This document shows positions 61,473 through 64,000 of a DNA stretch of 64,000 bases, one piece after another (positions within the stretch are counted from its first letter, which is position 1; every line of letters begins with the position of its first letter). The notes under the pieces were generated by a model that did not search any database, was not told the DNA's origin, and saw only the letters and a list, made by a program, of their open reading frames with translations. A program made the translations under genes and the position numbers. The stretch is from positions 186,001-250,000 of the forward strand of contig NC_018207.1 of the NCBI RefSeq assembly GCF_000219625.1, written 5' to 3'. This stretch comes from Zymoseptoria tritici IPO323. Its lineage: Eukaryota > Ascomycota > Dothideomycetes > Mycosphaerellales > Mycosphaerellaceae.

Positions 61473-62966
61473 ATGAAGATCCACGAAGTCGTGCCCGGAC
61501 TCGCCACGCTTCTCTCGACACCTGCTCTGGCATCGGGACACGAACAACACCATGCCGCTCAGAACGTCTCTCTTGACTGGCATGCTCCAGCTCAGTCATT
61601 CGTCAGTAATCTCACCACTGCCATTAATGGAAGCGGCATCTATGGCTTCATCTTCAATTCAAGCCAGGGACCCCTAGACACCTACAACTGGTGCAACATG
61701 CCGCATGTCAACTCACAAACGTACGTCCGGCCGAGTCAAGAATACAAGCTGGAGTACGTCGAGGTGATTCATCGTCACCACAAGCGAACACCCTACGCCA
61801 GCAACACATTCCCTGAGGAGGGTTGTGCATGGAACTGCAGCGATGAAGGACTCTTCTTCGGAGGGAAGCCTCTCAACCCATACGGAAACAACTCGGCTGC
61901 GACATATTGGTCGGTATACACGACAGACTCGAACCCATACCCACCGGTCGGCTTCAACGGAACATGCCAATTTCCTCAAATCACTCGCGGAGGTCTCGAT
62001 GATAGCCATCAGCATGGTGTAGACCTCAAGGCAGTGTACGGAGACATGCTCGGCTTCCTTCCCAGCGACTATGATCCAACATCCATATCCTACCGAGTGA
62101 CAAACAATGTCATCACGCCGCAAGTCGCAAGCATGCTCATTGCTGGCATGTATCCCTCGCAAAAAAATTGCGATACTCCACTACTCATTCAGCCGGACAG
62201 CGTCGACTCGCTCGAGCCGAACTATCCGTGCACTGCAGCTACAGCACTCTTCAGCTCGTATGGTCCCGGCAGCACGTCGCCAGCTTGGACGCAGCACCTC
62301 AATGCCTCAGCTGGACTGTTCGCTCGCCTTGACTCTCTGTCGGGTGTCAATCCGAATTCCACGGGCTGGCACAAGAGCTGGGACCACTATTTTGACAACC
62401 TTTCTGCGAGGCTATGCCACGACAAATCTCTTCCATGCAACATCGTCAACACAACGAACTGTGTCAGTATGGCGGAGGCAGAACAGGTCTTCCGTCTCGG
62501 CGAATACGAGTACAGCTTCATTTACCGCGACTCACCACAATCACTCCCAGCCAGCGTAGGAAGCTACGGCATCTTCGTGGCTGAATTGGCGCAAAACTTG
62601 CGCCATGCCATGGGAGAGGGAGCTCCTCCGACAGGGGATTGCAAGGTGAAGTACCGTCACAATGTCGCTCATGATGGATCAATATCACGCTTGCTGTCGA
62701 TACTGCAACTGGAGAGGATGGTGTGGCCGGGGATGGGTGCCGAGGTGGTGTTTGAACTGTACAGCAAAGCAGGGGTGTACTTTCTGCGCGTGCTTTGGGG
62801 AGGACGAGTTCTTCGATCAAGCCATCCGGCCTTTGGCCAGATGGATATGGTTCCCGTGGCACAGTTCCTGGCGTACATCGATGGCCTCGTAGGTGTCAAG
62901 GCAAGAAAGGTACCCGAGTTGTGTCAGACACCGCGGTGTGAGCGGACGGGAGAAGGGTGTGCATAG
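61473..62966 (+). CDS. Secreted histidine-acid-phosphatase-like protein
   Basis: I chose ATG 61473 (MKIHEVVPGLATLLSTPALASG), a signal-peptide-like start; the frame is open upstream to 61392. 497 residues, single exon, about a dozen N-glycosylation sites. The histidine phosphatase (branch 2) signature appears as VIHRHHKRTPY, where the classic motif is RHGxRxP, so the Gly after the catalytic His is replaced by His. The distal catalytic pair is HNVAHDGSI (H-D). Cysteines are many and paired (CAWNCSDEG, CHDKSLPC), as in secreted enzymes. Relatives include lysosomal acid phosphatases and the xylose-phosphatase PXYLP1 group. The His for Gly change may alter activity. Confidence 0.75.
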   Translation: MKIHEVVPGLATLLSTPALASGHEQHHAAQNVSLDWHAPAQSFVSNLTTAINGSGIYGFIFNSSQGPLDTYNWCNMPHVNSQTYVRPSQEYKLEYVEVIHRHHKRTPYASNTFPEEGCAWNCSDEGLFFGGKPLNPYGNNSAATYWSVYTTDSNPYPPVGFNGTCQFPQITRGGLDDSHQHGVDLKAVYGDMLGFLPSDYDPTSISYRVTNNVITPQVASMLIAGMYPSQKNCDTPLLIQPDSVDSLEPNYPCTAATALFSSYGPGSTSPAWTQHLNASAGLFARLDSLSGVNPNSTGWHKSWDHYFDNLSARLCHDKSLPCNIVNTTNCVSMAEAEQVFRLGEYEYSFIYRDSPQSLPASVGSYGIFVAELAQNLRHAMGEGAPPTGDCKVKYRHNVAHDGSISRLLSILQLERMVWPGMGAEVVFELYSKAGVYFLRVLWGGRVLRSSHPAFGQMDMVPVAQFLAYIDGLVGVKARKVPELCQTPRCERTGEGCA

Positions 62967-63339
62967 TCGGCAGTGAAGATACGCCGTTCTCATCAGCAAG
63001 ACACTTCACGAGCGAGAGTATGTCACTCAACATCTTCTCGCAAGTACAAGTAGCCTGATGGAAAACGATGTCAATGTCTCAAAAGGTCAGGCTCTCGTCA
63101 CCTTTGAAGCTCACCCGGCGGTAAAGGCCGGAGTTTGTGAGAAGCCCACGCTAAGCTTCTTCAGGCGTGCAAGCAGGGCCCGAGCGTCCGTTCTCCAGAT
63201 CTCCAGTGTTGATGGAAGCTCGAGTGTTTTGTTTCCGATTCACGACACCCTTCACCTCTCCCGGCCCCCGACAACATCGACATCGTCGCGGCCGACTCCT
63301 TGCTGGCGACGGCCATTCAACTGTCCCATTCTGCGCGTC
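62967..63339. other. Gap upstream of NUP133
   Basis: About 370 bp with the NUP133 promoter; nothing else seen. Confidence 0.3.
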
Positions 63340-64000
63340 ATGTCCAACCCCGAGGACCCCGAGTCAGGTACGGACCGCCTCACGAGATCAACCGCGCGAA
63401 ACCCGAGGCGACGGCAGCGGCAGAGCGACAACGACACGCTCAAGACATCCGCACCACAGCGTAAACGGAGCAAGTTGAGCGAAGACGTCTTCCAACCGCG
63501 CGCATCAACAGAACAGATCCCGACAACCGATGCGCTGCAGCCAGCCGCGAACGAGGGACCCCAGACCAACGGCCATCACGAACATCTCCCGCAGCATGTA
63601 ACTGCGAGCGGACGGCATAGGAGGGCATCATCAGTGGATGTGGAGATGGCAGTTCGCGGAAAGAAGCCAGCATCGAAGCGGGCGATGCGCGGCGATGGCG
63701 CGACGGTCCTCACTCAAAATAAATGCTACAGCGCGCGTCTTTTGCCCAGCACACCGAAAGAGCTGAGAAAAGAGGGCGTGGATTACCGCGGTAGCATCGA
63801 TACGACTGGACATGCTCTGGCCATTACACACGAGAAAGCGACCGTATGGGAGTACAACGGACACACGGCCGGCAACGCGAAAGTCTTCGATCTTCCATTT
63901 CCATCTCGGATTGGCGAACCCTTACCCTTCGGCGCATTGGTAGCGAGTGGTGTGAGCAACACGGATGTGGGCTTGGTGGTGATCTCAGCGACGTCGGGCA
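63340..64000 (+). CDS. NUP133: Nucleoporin NUP133, N-terminal part (cut by window end)
   Basis: ATG 63340 opens a frame that runs without a stop to the window end (220 codons seen of an expected 1,100-1,400). Residues 1-125 are disordered and basic (RRRQRQSDND, APQRKRSKLSED), typical of fungal Nup133 N-termini with nuclear-type signals. From about 130 the beta-propeller begins: NKCYSARLLPSTPKELRKEG, VDYRGSIDTTGHALAITHEK, ATVWEYN. Nup133 is an outer-ring scaffold of the nuclear pore (Nup84/Y complex), helped by a membrane-curvature loop within the propeller. Assignment rests on the propeller start only. Confidence 0.65.
   Translation, partial: MSNPEDPESGTDRLTRSTARNPRRRQRQSDNDTLKTSAPQRKRSKLSEDVFQPRASTEQIPTTDALQPAANEGPQTNGHHEHLPQHVTASGRHRRASSVDVEMAVRGKKPASKRAMRGDGATVLTQNKCYSARLLPSTPKELRKEGVDYRGSIDTTGHALAITHEKATVWEYNGHTAGNAKVFDLPFPSRIGEPLPFGALVASGVSNTDVGLVVISATSG

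Noticed and set aside
1..64000. tRNA, rRNA and other RNA genes
   Set aside because: I looked for tRNA B-box-like GGTTCGAnTCC and paired acceptor stems and found no convincing case; a tRNAscan run would be decisive.

Overview
This window looks like nuclear DNA of a filamentous ascomycete (Pezizomycotina, most likely a Dothideomycete). The evidence is short GT-AG introns of about 43-75 nt with CTGAC/CTAAC-type branch points, a fungal gene repertoire (ICE2, ALG14, MYG1, OCH1-like GT32, hydrophobin, GLEYA adhesin, CYP52-like P450, fungal AhpD-like protein), and two transposon relics with strong TpA enrichment and in-frame TAG/TAA stops, the expected mark of RIP (CpA to TpA). There is no bacterial, organellar or viral segment. 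The species cannot be named from sequence alone.

Layout. 1-4.3 kb: degenerate tandem repeats and two frame-disturbed zinc-finger genes (CCHC minus, CCCH plus). 4.3-7.7 kb: a complete Mutator-like (MULE) element with 43-bp inverted repeats and an 8-9 bp target duplication, inactivated by many in-frame stops. 8.0-16.8 kb: gene-rich segment with a GT32 mannosyltransferase-like gene (+), then on the minus strand a hypothetical gene, a helix-hairpin-helix protein, an AhpD/CMD-like protein, a secreted beta-lactamase-like protein and MYG1. 16.8-19.2 kb: a second RIP-type relic, a small secreted protein gene beside it, an inverted-repeat element, and a cut-off signal-peptide gene whose break coincides with a duplicate of the MYG1 upstream region. 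19.8-27 kb: ICE2, an SDR, a 12-bp minisatellite, a hydrophobin and ALG14. 27.3-33.1 kb: a six-exon GLEYA-domain adhesin of about 1,700 residues. 33.4-36 kb: an accessory patch of MITEs and tandem repeats. 36.4-39.3 kb: a hotdog acyl-CoA thioesterase and a PPxY-containing hypothetical. 40.7-46.9 kb: three paralogous type II membrane glycosyltransferase-like genes. 47.5-52.7 kb: three paralogous J-domain/coiled-coil/zinc-ribbon genes plus a broken fourth. 53-64 kb: BCS1-like AAA ATPase, HAD phosphatase, P450, a large membrane protein of unknown role, a secreted histidine-acid-phosphatase-like protein, and the 5' part of NUP133 running off the window.

Themes. Several genes serve the secretory pathway and cell surface: ALG14 (lipid-linked oligosaccharide synthesis), GT32 and the three PLOD-like glycosyltransferases (Golgi/ER glycosylation), ICE2 (ER membrane), and the hydrophobin and adhesin (surface products that would be glycosylated). 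They are not one operon-like cluster. Two local gene families have grown by tandem duplication (glycosyltransferases and J-domain proteins). The 33-56 kb half is sprinkled with a short TA-flanked MITE family (seven recognisable copies, four near full length at 210-225 bp), mostly at gene 3' ends or in intergenic gaps. The J-domain/zinc-ribbon array and this MITE family are the features I consider most likely to be under-described.
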